Positions 26,127-34,502 of a stretch of 64,000 bases of DNA are shown here, in pieces (within the stretch, counting starts at the first letter, position 1; each line of letters begins with the position of its first letter). This stretch comes from Nocardia asteroides (GTDB lineage: Bacteria; Actinomycetota; Actinomycetes; Mycobacteriales; Mycobacteriaceae). The notes under the pieces were generated by a model, which was not told where the DNA came from, searched no databases, and worked only from the letters and a program-made list of their open reading frames with translations. The stretch spans positions 5,880,001-5,944,000 of the forward strand of contig NZ_LR134352.1 of assembly GCF_900637185.1 (NCBI RefSeq), read 5' to 3'. The translations under genes and the position numbers were made by a program.

Positions 26127-26325
26127 ACCGCTGATGAAGCCAGCCCGAGCTGGCATCGGAGCGACGCGTGAGTTTCGCGCCGATGCCCGTTCGGTGAACG
26201 AGACCCCCGTCACACCCGGCGTTCACCGCCGCGCCGCTCAGCGTTCGCCCACCTGCGGGTTTCTGGCCGAACACAGCGTGGAACGCGGTGCGGCGGCTCG
26301 CATCGCGAGTCACGCGTCCAACGAA

Positions 26326-26359
26326 CGATCGCCCCGCCGGGTTCCCGGCGGGGCGATCG
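26326..26359 (-). terminator. Perfect 16-bp terminator hairpin after ndh
   Basis: CGATCGCCCCGCCGGG (26326-26341) and CCCGGCGGGGCGATCG (26344-26359) pair without mismatch, ending 9 bases after the ndh stop on the minus strand. It also insulates the OlsB-OlsA pair from ndh transcription. Confidence 0.8.
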
Positions 26360-26368
26360 AGGTGAGGG

Positions 26369-27652
26369 TCAGGCTGCGGTGCGGACCGGTTCCGGCTCGG
26401 TCTTCCTCGCCGCGCGCTCGTCGCGCTCGGCCTCGGCGAAGCCGGGACGGGCGGTGCCGATGAAGGCGACCAGCCACGAGGCCACTGCCGCGAAGCGGTT
26501 GCGGAAGCCCACCAGGTACAGCAGGTGCACCGCCAGCCACATCGCCCAGGCGATGGTGCCGCGGAAGGTGATGCGCTCGTTGAGCTTCACCACGGCGCTG
26601 AAGCGGCTGATCACCGCCATGCTGCCCTTGTCCCAGTAGACGAACGGGGTGCCCGCGGCCTTCTTGCGCCGGATGATGTCGGCGGCGTGGCGACCCTCCT
26701 GCATGGCCACCGGCGACTGGCCCGGGTAGCCGTTGAGCGAGGTCATGTCGCCGATGGCGTAGATGTCGGCGTGGCCGCCGACGGTCAGGTCCGGGTTGAT
26801 CAGGATGCGGCCCGCGCGGTCGGTCGGGGCGCCGGTGGCGGTGGCCAGCAGCGTCGCGAACCCGCCCACCTGCACGCCCGCCGACCACACCACGGTCTCG
26901 GCGGCGATGCCGCGTTCGATGCCCTCGGCGTCCTTGACGGTCACCTTGCCCTCGTCGATATCGGTGACGAAGGTGCCCAGCAGCACCTCGACGCCGCTGT
27001 CGGTGAGCGAGCGCTTCGCGTACTCCGAGAGCCCGCCGCCGAAGGGCGGCAGCACCGCGTTCGCGCCCTCGACCAGGGTCACCGAGACCTGCTGGTGGAA
27101 GTGCCGCTTGGCGAGTTCCTTGATCTGGCCCGCCACCTCGACGCCGGTGGCGCCGGCGCCGACCACCACGAAGCTGAGCAGCTTGCGCCGGGTGGCCTCG
27201 TCGGCGCCCTCGGCCGCGGCGAACACCGAGGCGATCTGGTCACGCAGGCGCTGGGCGTCGTCGATGGTCTTGAGCGAGAAGGTCTTGTCGGCGAAGTCGT
27301 CGCGGCCGAAGTAGCTCTGGCTCGCGCCGGTCGCGGCGATCAGCGAGCCGTAGCCGATCTGGCGGGTACCCTCGGCGGTCTCGTAGGTCAGCACCGCGTT
27401 CTCGGCGTCGATGCCGGTGACCTTGCCGAGCCGGACGTCGGCCTCGGGGTGGCGGCGCAGTACGTTCTTGATCGGCGGGGCGATCTCCTCCGGCGCGAGC
27501 ACGCCGGTCGCCACCTGGTACAGCAGCGGTTGGAACAGGTGCTCAGGCGTGCTCGAGATCAAGACGTAGTTGATCCGTGACTTGGCCAGCTGCTTGGCAG
27601 CTGCCAGGCCGCCGAAGCCCGAGCCGACGATGACGACATCAGTGTGTTCCAT
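26369..27652 (-). CDS. ndh: Type II (non-proton-pumping) NADH:quinone oxidoreductase
   Basis: A 427-residue peripheral-membrane flavoprotein that passes electrons from NADH to menaquinone. The FAD fold opens with VVIVGSGFGGLAAAKQL (residues 6-22); the quinone-site-like segment is HLFQPLLYQVATGVLAPEEI; the NADH fold is FVVVGAGATGVEVAGQI; the second FAD motif is DIYAIGDM; and a C-terminal membrane-anchoring helix (WAMWLAVHLLYLVGF) follows. ATG 27652 has GGAG upstream on the minus strand; a longer frame to 27763 lacks support. A LysR regulator is divergent, 134 bases away, which suggests control of respiration or redox state. It corresponds to mycobacterial Ndh by family, not by local gene order. 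Confidence 0.9.
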   Translation of the reverse strand: MEHTDVVIVGSGFGGLAAAKQLAKSRINYVLISSTPEHLFQPLLYQVATGVLAPEEIAPPIKNVLRRHPEADVRLGKVTGIDAENAVLTYETAEGTRQIGYGSLIAATGASQSYFGRDDFADKTFSLKTIDDAQRLRDQIASVFAAAEGADEATRRKLLSFVVVGAGATGVEVAGQIKELAKRHFHQQVSVTLVEGANAVLPPFGGGLSEYAKRSLTDSGVEVLLGTFVTDIDEGKVTVKDAEGIERGIAAETVVWSAGVQVGGFATLLATATGAPTDRAGRILINPDLTVGGHADIYAIGDMTSLNGYPGQSPVAMQEGRHAADIIRRKKAAGTPFVYWDKGSMAVISRFSAVVKLNERITFRGTIAWAMWLAVHLLYLVGFRNRFAAVASWLVAFIGTARPGFAEAERDERAARKTEPEPVRTAA

Positions 27653-27753
27653 GATCGTGCGCTCCAAGATCGGGTAACGATTCCTTTCATATGAGTAAAC
27701 GCGATGCGGAACGCAGATGTTTCCAGTGCCTGGGCGCATACTGGAGATGACTC

Positions 27754-27765
27754 TTATCTGCATAA
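27754..27765. promoter_or_regulatory. Small dyad in the ndh-lysR divergent promoter
   Basis: TTAT-CTGC-ATAA is a short dyad inside an AT-rich island (27745-27773) between the divergent ndh and LysR genes. It lies just upstream of the LysR ribosome site GGGAGG. LysR proteins commonly bind such sites and autoregulate; here the assignment is inference. Confidence 0.35.
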
Positions 27766-27786
27766 CTAATAAATGGGAGGTACCTG

Positions 27787-28641
27787 GTGGAACTCCGCCA
27801 GTTGGCGTACTTCGTCGCGGTCTGTGAGGAGCTCAGTTTCAGCCGGGCGGCCAACCGCTGCTTCATCTCACAGTCCGCGATCAGCCACCAGATCGCGAGA
27901 CTGGAACGTGACCTCGGCGCGCAACTGTTCGAGCGCACGACCAGGGCCGTGGTCCCCACCGACGCCACCCTGCGCCTGCTGCCGCTGGCCAAGCAGATGC
28001 TGAGCCTGGAGTCGGCGATCCGGGCCGCGGTGCGCACCACCGGCCCGCGGATCCGGCTGGCCGCGAACATGTCCTTCGCGGCCCGGTCGCTGTCGGCCAT
28101 CGCCGCCGCCCGCGCCGCGCATCCCGACGCCGAGATCGAATACGTCATCAAACCGTTCCGCCAGCGCATCACCGCCGTGGCCGACGGCGACTGCGATCTG
28201 GCGCTGATCCGCGGCAGCGTCGACCAGCCCGGGCTGGCGGTGGAGCAGCTGTGGGTGGAGGACCTGGTGATCGCGATCTCCAGCAGTCACCCGCTGGCGG
28301 GCAAGGACGTGGTGACCCTGGCCGACCTGAGCCCCTATCCCCTGCTGCTGCCGCCCGAGCAGGAACAGGTCCTGCTGCACACCCTGATCCGGTCGGCCTT
28401 CGCCGATCTGCCCGTCGGCCCCACCTTCGGCCCGCCCATCCCGCCCGACCACACCGCCACCATGGAACTGCTCAACCGCCCCGAGTCCTGGACCGTGCTC
28501 TACGAGGGGCCGACCAGGGGCCTGCTGACCCTCGACCTGGTGGACCACCGGCTGCGGATCCCGGTGTCGGCGGTGCTGCGGGAGGACGCCAGGGAGAATC
28601 CGATCGTCAACACCCTGCTCGACGCGCTACACCGGGGGTAG
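27787..28641 (+). CDS. LysR-family transcriptional regulator
   Basis: A 284-residue regulator. The winged helix-turn-helix occupies residues 1-60 (LRQLAYFVAVCEELSFSRAA, then CFISQSAISHQIARLERDLG), the canonical LysR DNA-binding region, followed by a linker helix and a substrate-binding domain of the periplasmic-protein fold (about 90-280; DLALIRGSV, VEDLVIAISSSHPLAG). GTG 27787 is preceded by GGGAGG. It is divergent from ndh and may control it; the effector is unknown. It ends 7 bases before the convergent kinase gene. Confidence 0.88.
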   Translation: MELRQLAYFVAVCEELSFSRAANRCFISQSAISHQIARLERDLGAQLFERTTRAVVPTDATLRLLPLAKQMLSLESAIRAAVRTTGPRIRLAANMSFAARSLSAIAAARAAHPDAEIEYVIKPFRQRITAVADGDCDLALIRGSVDQPGLAVEQLWVEDLVIAISSSHPLAGKDVVTLADLSPYPLLLPPEQEQVLLHTLIRSAFADLPVGPTFGPPIPPDHTATMELLNRPESWTVLYEGPTRGLLTLDLVDHRLRIPVSAVLREDARENPIVNTLLDALHRG

Positions 28642-28648
28642 ACACCTG

Positions 28649-29602
28649 TCAGCAGGCCAGCGCGTGGGCGACGGCCAGGTGCAGCGGCAGGGTTTCGGTG
28701 TCGTCGTCCTCGACCGACCAGATGATCTCCTCGACAGCGCGCAGGAAGGCCCAGCCCGCGGCCCGGTCGGCCGGGATGTCGAGGTCGCGGGCGGTCGCTG
28801 ACACGACGGCGCGCGCGTGGTCGGGGGTGGGATCGGACTGGACCTGGATCATGCCGAGGAAGCCCGCGTCGAAGGCGGCTTCGCCCAGGTAGGGCTTCGG
28901 ATCGATCAGCAGCCAGGGTTCCCGTTCGGCCGCGACGATATTGCCGAGGTGGGTGTCGCGGTTGACCACCAGCAGCGGGCCCTGCGGTTCGGCGAGCCGG
29001 GCGCACCAGGCCAGGGCCTGCTCGCGCAGATCGGCCGGAAGTACTTCGGCGAGTTCGGGTTCGGGGTTCCGGAGCCGCCGTGCCCACTCGGCCACCACCG
29101 CGGTGGCCCTCGGCAGGGCCGGATACGCGTCGGCAGCGGCGCCGGGTTCCCGCCGCAACCGGCGCAGGAGCGCACAGGCCAGGCGGACACGATCGGCGTT
29201 CTCGGACCTGCCCTCCAGGCTCGGGAAGCCCGGCTGTTCGAGCAGCGGTGCGCCCGGCCGCGCCCATTCCATCAGCATCGCGCCGCTGTCCGCGTCGAAC
29301 CGGTACAGCCGTACGGCACCGTCACCGCTGTAGCAGAACAGGCCGGTCGGCTCCGCGATGTTCTCCTCGTCGACGACGGGCACCTTCAGCACGGCCACCG
29401 ATCCGTCCGCCCGCCGGACGGGCGCGACGAACGCATGGGTGCCGCCCTCGAACGCGGGCCCGATCACCGTCGACTCCCACGTCGCACAGAGCTTTTCGAC
29501 GAGACCGGGCAGCTCCGCCAGCCACTGCCGCCCCGCGTCTCCGAACACTTCCCGCACGGTCTCCTCGACCTGCGGCGGCACCTCGATCGGCACTGTCGTC
29601 AC
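28649..29602 (-). CDS. Aminoglycoside/hydroxyurea phosphotransferase-family protein (APH(6)-like)
   Basis: A 317-residue protein of the APH(6)/StrB-type kinase family. The phosphate-transfer loop reads VVNRDTHLGNIV, which keeps the catalytic aspartate and the magnesium-binding asparagine but has N-R in place of the usual H-G before the aspartate. The second metal site is LLIDPKPYLGEAAFD, the family's IDPKG-like motif. The N-lobe has the nucleotide-binding stretch VAVLKVPV. GTG 29602 is chosen to avoid 49 arginine-rich residues with no homology. Chromosomal relatives are common in actinomycetes and only some confer streptomycin resistance, so the call is a family assignment. The gene is divergent from the acetyltransferase. 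Confidence 0.78.
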   Translation of the reverse strand: MTTVPIEVPPQVEETVREVFGDAGRQWLAELPGLVEKLCATWESTVIGPAFEGGTHAFVAPVRRADGSVAVLKVPVVDEENIAEPTGLFCYSGDGAVRLYRFDADSGAMLMEWARPGAPLLEQPGFPSLEGRSENADRVRLACALLRRLRREPGAAADAYPALPRATAVVAEWARRLRNPEPELAEVLPADLREQALAWCARLAEPQGPLLVVNRDTHLGNIVAAEREPWLLIDPKPYLGEAAFDAGFLGMIQVQSDPTPDHARAVVSATARDLDIPADRAAGWAFLRAVEEIIWSVEDDDTETLPLHLAVAHALAC

Positions 29603-29730
29603 CCGACCAGCGTGCCATGCCCGCGCACCCGATCGCCCGTGCCCGGTTCTCCGAGCCGTCGCGCCCGGCGTCCGTCTCGGGGCGCCGGAAACCACTCGAC
29701 AGGCGCCGACGGTCCTGGAATTCTGCCCAG

Positions 29731-30195
29731 ATGACCGACACGCCGACACCCGACCTCCCCGCCGGTTACGAGATCTCCGCCGACACCGCCCGCATCGACG
29801 CCGCCCGAGTACACACCTGGCTGTCCACCGACTCGTACTGGGCCATGGACCGACCCCGCGAAGTCCAGGACCGCGCGATCGCCGGCTCCCTCAATTTCGG
29901 TGTGTACGACAGTGTTTCGGGCGACCAGGTCGCCTACGCCCGGGTGGTCACCGACCACACGACCTTCGCCTGGCTGTGCGACGTCTACGTCTCCCCCACC
30001 GTCCGCGGCAAGCGCATCGGCGTCGCCCTGATCGCCGCCGTCCGCGACCATCTCGCCCCGTACCGCCTGCGCCGCGTCATGCTCGCCACCGCCGACGCCC
30101 ACGCCCTCTACGAGAAGTTCGGCTTCGAACCCCTCACCGACCCCGAGAAATGGATGGTCCTGGGCAGCCCGGTGAACACACCCGCCACCCCCTGA
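29731..30195 (+). CDS. GNAT-family N-acetyltransferase
   Basis: A 154-residue acetyl-CoA-dependent acyltransferase. Motif A for cofactor binding is CDVYVSPTVRGKRIGVALI (R-G-K-R-I-G near residues 92-97), preceded by the strand VAYARVVTDHTTFAWL and followed by the C-terminal YEKFGFEPL typical of this family. Substrate cannot be predicted. ATG 29731 has no ribosome site, so the message may be leaderless, a frequent situation in actinobacteria. It shares a 128-base divergent promoter region with the phosphotransferase gene. Confidence 0.85.
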   Translation: MTDTPTPDLPAGYEISADTARIDAARVHTWLSTDSYWAMDRPREVQDRAIAGSLNFGVYDSVSGDQVAYARVVTDHTTFAWLCDVYVSPTVRGKRIGVALIAAVRDHLAPYRLRRVMLATADAHALYEKFGFEPLTDPEKWMVLGSPVNTPATP

Positions 30196-30252
30196 CCGAT
30201 CCGGCCGCGACACCTCGGCACCGGCATCACGGCATCCCTGCGCGGCGCGGGA

Positions 30253-30909
30253 CTAGACGAAGCCCTTCTCGACGAGTTCGAACCCGTCGGGCCGAATTTG
30301 GTGCCGCTCGCCCGAACCACCGGCCACGCGGCACCAGCTCGACACCGACAGCTCGTCGGCGTCCGGGTCGAGTTCGATCGCGAACCCGCCGTACATCCCG
30401 GGAATCGCCGCCCACATCGTCGCGCCGGGGTACTCGAGCAGCGGACTCAGCGGCGGCGGCCGGAAGCCGCATTCCCGGCAGAGATCGAGCACCCGGCCCA
30501 ATATCACCGCGTGCAGCTGACATTCGAGCTGAGCCAGCGCGGTCGCGTCGATGGTGCGGCGCAACGCGGGCGCGAGCCGCTCGGCCAATCCGTCATGGCC
30601 TCGCGCGGCCGCGATCTCCGCGGCGGTCTCGCCGTCAGCGGTGCGCAGCGTGCGCCAAGCCCCCAGCTCCAGCAACCGTTCCACCACCGGCACCGGCGCG
30701 CCGTGCCACGCCGCCTGATGCAACGGCGCGAACCCCGAATTGCCGCCGACCCGGGTCGTGTTGACGCTGCGATCGCGATCGGCGATCTCGACCACGACAT
30801 CCCACTGCCCCGCCCGGGCCGCGTCGGCGAGCCGGTCGCGCGCGGCGATCGAACGTTCGTCGAAGAACGCGCGCCGATACCAGCCCCACCATTCGATCTG
30901 CACGATCAC
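30253..30909 (-). CDS. Ankyrin-repeat protein
   Basis: A 218-residue protein. One clear ankyrin unit is GFAPLHQAAWHGAPVPVVERLLELGA (the TPLHxAA pattern, about residues 59-84), with a weaker second one (TADGETAAEIAAARGH). The N-terminus is aromatic (QIEWWGWYRRAF) and the C-terminal half (GATMWAAIPGMYGGFAIEL, SSWCRV) is not ankyrin but a beta-rich domain seen in actinobacterial ankyrin proteins of unknown role. GTG 30909 is chosen because GGGGA lies 6 bases upstream; a TTG at 30927 and a GTG at 30903 are alternatives. It lies 25 bases after the Uma2 gene on the same strand, so they are probably co-transcribed. Confidence 0.7.
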   Translation of the reverse strand: MIVQIEWWGWYRRAFFDERSIAARDRLADAARAGQWDVVVEIADRDRSVNTTRVGGNSGFAPLHQAAWHGAPVPVVERLLELGAWRTLRTADGETAAEIAAARGHDGLAERLAPALRRTIDATALAQLECQLHAVILGRVLDLCRECGFRPPPLSPLLEYPGATMWAAIPGMYGGFAIELDPDADELSVSSWCRVAGGSGERHQIRPDGFELVEKGFV

Positions 30910-30934
30910 AGCGTATCCCCGAGACAACCGCCGC

Positions 30935-31594
30935 TCAGAATGTCAGTGCGGCCCAGCCCATCTCGATCGGAAAGGGGTAAGGAAACGAAATGCCGGTCGC
31001 GGAGCCCGGGGCCCACTCGCCCGCGAGGAGGTAATTGGCGTTGCGCAATGGGCGCACGCCCGGCGGGAGCTCGGCGTGGCCGACTTCGAGGATGTACACA
31101 CGCAGGGCGGCGATCCCGGTGAGGTCCTTGGCCAGCTCGACTTCCCAGTACGACGGAATGCCCGCGCCCGCGTAGCGCGCCTTCTTCGCTTCGATCTCGG
31201 TCAGCGTGTTCGACGGGGACAGCACCTCGCCGACGAGGATCGCGTCGCCGGCGCGCACATCGGCACCTGGCGCGAGGCAGCGGTGCACGAGGAAGTCGGG
31301 GGTGACGAAATCGGACTTGCCGCTGTGACCGAAGAAGACGTTGGTTTCGAGATTGACTCGCCAGCACCTTTCAGGCCGCGAGGCGGTGTCCCGCCCGGCA
31401 CTCCGTTCGATTTCGTTGGTCACCCGTCGCATAGCGGTCTGATGTTCACCCGGCCCGCGCCGCACCCACACCACCCGGCGGTCCCAGAGCTCGATTTGAG
31501 CGGCGACCTCCTCGGGCAGACTCTCCAATTCCTCCCACGTCATCATCGCGGGGAGGTCGGGACGCTCGACACCGGGCATGGCCATGCCCATCAT
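30935..31594 (-). CDS. Uma2-family (DUF820) PD-(D/E)XK nuclease-like protein
   Basis: A 219-residue protein of the Uma2 restriction-endonuclease-like fold. The catalytic pattern is visible as TPDFLVHR (PD), then GDAILVGEVLSPSN (acidic residue before SPSN), then EIEAKKARYAGAGIPSYWEVE, where the lysine and following tyrosine are family landmarks. The N-terminal MMTWEELESLPEE is also typical. These genes are abundant in actinomycetes and cyanobacteria, often near mobile DNA, with no proven biological role. Start is uncertain among several ATGs at 31594, 31591 and 31585. It lies upstream of, and probably co-transcribed with, the ankyrin gene. Confidence 0.8.
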   Translation of the reverse strand: MMGMAMPGVERPDLPAMMTWEELESLPEEVAAQIELWDRRVVWVRRGPGEHQTAMRRVTNEIERSAGRDTASRPERCWRVNLETNVFFGHSGKSDFVTPDFLVHRCLAPGADVRAGDAILVGEVLSPSNTLTEIEAKKARYAGAGIPSYWEVELAKDLTGIAALRVYILEVGHAELPPGVRPLRNANYLLAGEWAPGSATGISFPYPFPIEMGWAALTF

Positions 31595-31669
31595 GCTACC
31601 CACGACCTGCGGATTCTCCGTCCGGCAATCGAACCGAGGCGACCGGCATACCGGTCCGGAAACGCCGAA

Positions 31670-31710
31670 ACTCGCCAGATCCGCGTCTCGCGACGACAGA
31701 TCTGGCGAGT
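31670..31710 (-). terminator. Terminator hairpin after etfA
   Basis: ACTCGCCAGATC (31670-31681) and GATCTGGCGAGT (31699-31710) pair perfectly over 12 bp; the loop contains a further CGCG/CGCG pair. On the minus strand the stem is followed by TTTC, 33 bases after the etfA stop. Confidence 0.75.
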
Positions 31711-31742
31711 CAGGGGTAACTCACCGGGTACCGGCTGAGCCG

Positions 31743-32699
31743 CTAGCCCTTGTGGGACTTGACGGCCTCGGTCAGCTGGGGGGCGACGTTGAACAGGTCG
31801 CCCACGATGCCGTAGTCCGCGATCTCGAAGATCGGGGCCTCTTCGTCCTTGTTGACCGCGACGATGGTCTTCGAGGTCTGCATGCCGGCGCGGTGCTGGA
31901 TGGCGCCGGAGATGCCCAGGGCGATGTAGAGCTGCGGGGAGACCGTCTTACCGGTCTGACCCACCTGGAACTGGCCCGGGTAGTAGCCCGAGTCGACCGC
32001 GGCACGCGAGGCGCCGACGGCGGCACCGAGCGAGTCGGCCAGCGCCTCGACGACCGCGAAGTTGTCGGCGGAACCGACACCACGGCCACCGGAGACGACG
32101 ATGCTCGCCTCGGTGAGCTCCGGACGGTCGCCGCCGACGATCGGCTCACGCGCGGTGACCTTGACGACGCCCTCTTCCTGGGCGGGCACCTCGACGACGA
32201 CCTGCTCGCCGGCGCCGGCCTGCGCGACCGCCTCGACGGCGCCCGGGCGGATCGAGATCACCGGCACGTCGCCGGTGGCCTTGGCGTCGACGGTGAACGC
32301 GCCACCGAAGATGGAGTGCACGGCCGAGCCGTCGCCGTTGACGCCGATGACGTCGACGAGCAGACCGGAGCCGATGCGCGCGGCGAGGCGGCCCGACACC
32401 TCCTTGCCCTCGGCGGAGGCGGCGACCAGCACGGCGGCCGGCGAGGCGGACTCGACCAGACCGGCGAGCACGTCGACCTTCGGGGTGACCAGGAAGCCCT
32501 CGACGTCGTCGGACTCGGCGACGTAGATCTTCTCGGCGCCCGCGGCGGCCAGCGCGGCGGCCAGCTTGTCGGCGCTACCGGCCGGGCCGGTGACGACGGC
32601 GGCGGGCTCGCCCAGGGTGCGGGCGGCGGTGAGCAGTTCGGTGCTGACCTTCTTCACGGCACCGTCGGCGTGCTCGACGAGCACAAGTACTTCAGCCAT
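31743..32699 (-). CDS. etfA: Electron transfer flavoprotein alpha subunit
   Basis: A 318-residue FAD-carrying ETF alpha (FixB) subunit that accepts electrons from acyl-CoA dehydrogenases. The N-terminal domain (1-190) is weakly conserved ([12 protein letters not shown]). The C-terminal FAD domain is clear: [52 protein letters not shown] and the final [14 protein letters not shown] with the family aspartate. ATG 32699 follows AAGGAG. It is downstream of etfB with a 36-base gap, forming the usual etfB-etfA operon, and corresponds to M. tuberculosis FixB (Rv3028c). Confidence 0.95.
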   Translation of the reverse strand: MAEVLVLVEHADGAVKKVSTELLTAARTLGEPAAVVTGPAGSADKLAAALAAAGAEKIYVAESDDVEGFLVTPKVDVLAGLVESASPAAVLVAASAEGKEVSGRLAARIGSGLLVDVIGVNGDGSAVHSIFGGAFTVDAKATGDVPVISIRPGAVEAVAQAGAGEQVVVEVPAQEEGVVKVTAREPIVGGDRPELTEASIVVSGGRGVGSADNFAVVEALADSLGAAVGASRAAVDSGYYPGQFQVGQTGKTVSPQLYIALGISGAIQHRAGMQTSKTIVAVNKDEEAPIFEIADYGIVGDLFNVAPQLTEAVKSHKG

Positions 32700-32735
32700 T
32701 GTTCTTTCTCCTTGGGAAGTCTCGGACGGGCCGAA

Positions 32736-33521
32736 TCAGATGATCTTCTGACCGATGAGGTACGTGGCGATCTGGTTGCCGCCCTCGCCCTCGTCCGCGA
32801 TCTTCTCGCCCGCGGTGCGCGCGGGCTTCGGGGTGGCACCGGTGACCTGGGTGCCGGCGTTGGCGACGCCCACGGTCGACGGGTCGATGCCCAGATCGGC
32901 CAGGGTGAAGACCTGAACTTCCTTCTTCTTCGCGGCCATGATGCCCTTGAAGGACGGGAAGCGCGGCTCGTTGATCTTCTCGGTGACCGAGACGATCGCG
33001 GGCAGGGACGCCTCGAGCTTGAAGACGCCCTCGTCGGTCTCGCGCTCGCCGGTGATCTTCTCGCCGTCGACGGTGAGCTTGCGCAGGTGGGTGAGCTGCG
33101 GGATGCCCAGGTACTCGGCGATGATCGCGGGCACGGCACCGGCGCGACCGTCGGTGGCCTCGTTACCGGCGATGACCAGCTCGACGCCCTCGACCTGGCC
33201 GAGCGCGCCGGCGAGGACCCACGCGGTCTGCACGGCGTCGGAGCCGTGGATCGCCGGGTCGTTGATGTGGATGGCCTTGTCGGCGCCCATGGACAGCGCC
33301 TTGCGGATGGCCTCGGTGGCGCGATCCGGACCGGCGGCCAGCACGGTGACCTCGCCGCCCTGCGCCTCCTTGATCAGCAGCGCTTCCTCGACGGCGCGCT
33401 CGTTGATCTCGTCCAGCACGGCGTCGGCGGCCTCGCGGTCGAGGGTGTAGTCACCATCGGAGAGCTTGCGCTCGGACCAGGTGTCGGGGACCTGCTTGAT
33501 GAGTACGACGATGTTCGGCAT
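32736..33521 (-). CDS. etfB: Electron transfer flavoprotein beta subunit
   Basis: A 261-residue ETF beta (FixA) subunit, partner of the alpha subunit encoded just downstream. The N-terminus MPNIVVLIKQVPDTW is diagnostic; VLDEINERAVEEALLIKE, GPDRATEAIRKALSMGADKAIHI and VIAGNEATDGRAGAVPAIIAEYLGIPQLTH, the AMP-binding part, follow in order. ATG 33521 is selected by this signature, with AAGGAGG 13 bases upstream; a frame reaching 33569 adds only unconserved residues. The upstream gap holds a palindrome at 33623-33644 shared with the divergent methyltransferase gene. Counterpart of FixA (Rv3029c). Confidence 0.95.
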   Translation of the reverse strand: MPNIVVLIKQVPDTWSERKLSDGDYTLDREAADAVLDEINERAVEEALLIKEAQGGEVTVLAAGPDRATEAIRKALSMGADKAIHINDPAIHGSDAVQTAWVLAGALGQVEGVELVIAGNEATDGRAGAVPAIIAEYLGIPQLTHLRKLTVDGEKITGERETDEGVFKLEASLPAIVSVTEKINEPRFPSFKGIMAAKKKEVQVFTLADLGIDPSTVGVANAGTQVTGATPKPARTAGEKIADEGEGGNQIATYLIGQKII

Positions 33522-33622
33522 CGGTCTTCGTCGACCTCCTTCTGGATACACGTGTGTGGTGGGCCGCACGAGCTGGGCCGTACGTCCGTGTGAGTAGCTC
33601 AGAGCGGAACACTACCCTACGC

Positions 33623-33644
33623 TAAGTTACTCGTGGGTAACCTA
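33623..33644. promoter_or_regulatory. Palindromic operator candidate between etfB and the polysaccharide operon
   Basis: GTTAC-TCGTGG-GTAAC is a perfect 5-bp dyad, extended by TA on both outer sides after one unpaired base (33623-33644). It lies in the 192-base gap between two divergent operons and is noticeably AT-richer than its surroundings. The spacing suits a TetR-type dimer. No regulator gene is adjacent. Confidence 0.45.
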
Positions 33645-33713
33645 CATGCACAAGGGGTTCCCAACCGGTCCCCGGCACCTGCGCGAACCGGCGGTACCAG
33701 TAACGTCGGACCA

Positions 33714-34502
33714 ATGAGCGAGGCTGTGATCCCTGCCGCACCCGTGGCCGCCACACATGAACCACTGCCGTTGACCGGTGAGCGGACCGTGCCCGGCATC
33801 GCGGAGGAGAACTACTGGTTCCGCAGGCACGAGATCGCCTACGCCCGCCTGCTGGACCGATGCGCAGGCAAGACCGTGCTCGAGGCGGGTTCGGGCGAGG
33901 GCTACGGCGCGGACATGATCGCCGGCGTGGCCGCGCGTGTCGTCGGCGTGGACTACGACGAGGGCGCCGTCGCGCACGTCCGCGCGCGCTACCCGCGCGT
34001 GGAGATGATCCAGGGCAACCTCGCCGCGCTGCCGCTCGACGACGAATCCGTCGATGTGGTGGTGAATTTCCAGGTCATCGAGCATCTGTGGGATCAGGCG
34101 CAGTTCCTGCGCGAATGCCTGCGAGTGCTGCGCCCGGGTGGGCAGCTGCTGATCAGCACGCCGAACCGGATCACCTTCTCCCCCGGCCGCGACACCCCGC
34201 TCAACCCGTTCCACACCCGCGAACTCAACGCGGCCGAGCTGACCGAGCTGCTGGTGGAGGCGGGCTTCACCGTCGCCGAGATGCTCGGCGTGCACCACGG
34301 CGCGAGCCTGAAAGCGTTGGACGCCAAGCACGGTGGGTCCTTCATCGACGCCCAGATCGAGCGCGCGCTGGCCGGTGAGCCGTGGCCCGCCGATCTCACC
34401 GCCGACGTCGCCGCCGTCACCATCGACGATTTCGACCTGCGCGCCGGCGACATCGACGCGAGCCTGGACCTCGTCGCGATCGCCGAAAAGGCACGGCGTT
34501 GA
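33714..34502 (+). CDS. SAM-dependent methyltransferase of the methylglucose-polysaccharide operon
   Basis: A 262-residue class I methyltransferase. The SAM-binding motif I is VLEAGSGEGYGADMI (about residues 66-80), motif II falls at VVGVDYDEGAV, and VDVVVNFQVIEHLWDQ, then LRVLRPGGQLLISTPN, give the post-I and substrate-side motifs. ATG 33714 is set by homology (MSEAVIPAAP); there is no strong ribosome site. The stop overlaps the next gene by 4 bases (TTGA), so all three genes of this operon are translationally coupled. Gene order matches M. tuberculosis Rv3030-Rv3031-Rv3032, where the methyltransferase is proposed to methylate alpha-glucan precursors of the acyl-binding polymethylated polysaccharides. 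Confidence 0.88.
   Translation: MSEAVIPAAPVAATHEPLPLTGERTVPGIAEENYWFRRHEIAYARLLDRCAGKTVLEAGSGEGYGADMIAGVAARVVGVDYDEGAVAHVRARYPRVEMIQGNLAALPLDDESVDVVVNFQVIEHLWDQAQFLRECLRVLRPGGQLLISTPNRITFSPGRDTPLNPFHTRELNAAELTELLVEAGFTVAEMLGVHHGASLKALDAKHGGSFIDAQIERALAGEPWPADLTADVAAVTIDDFDLRAGDIDASLDLVAIAEKARR

Noticed and set aside
30203..30252. Terminator between the GNAT and ankyrin genes
   Set aside because: No stem longer than five base pairs was found in the convergent gap.
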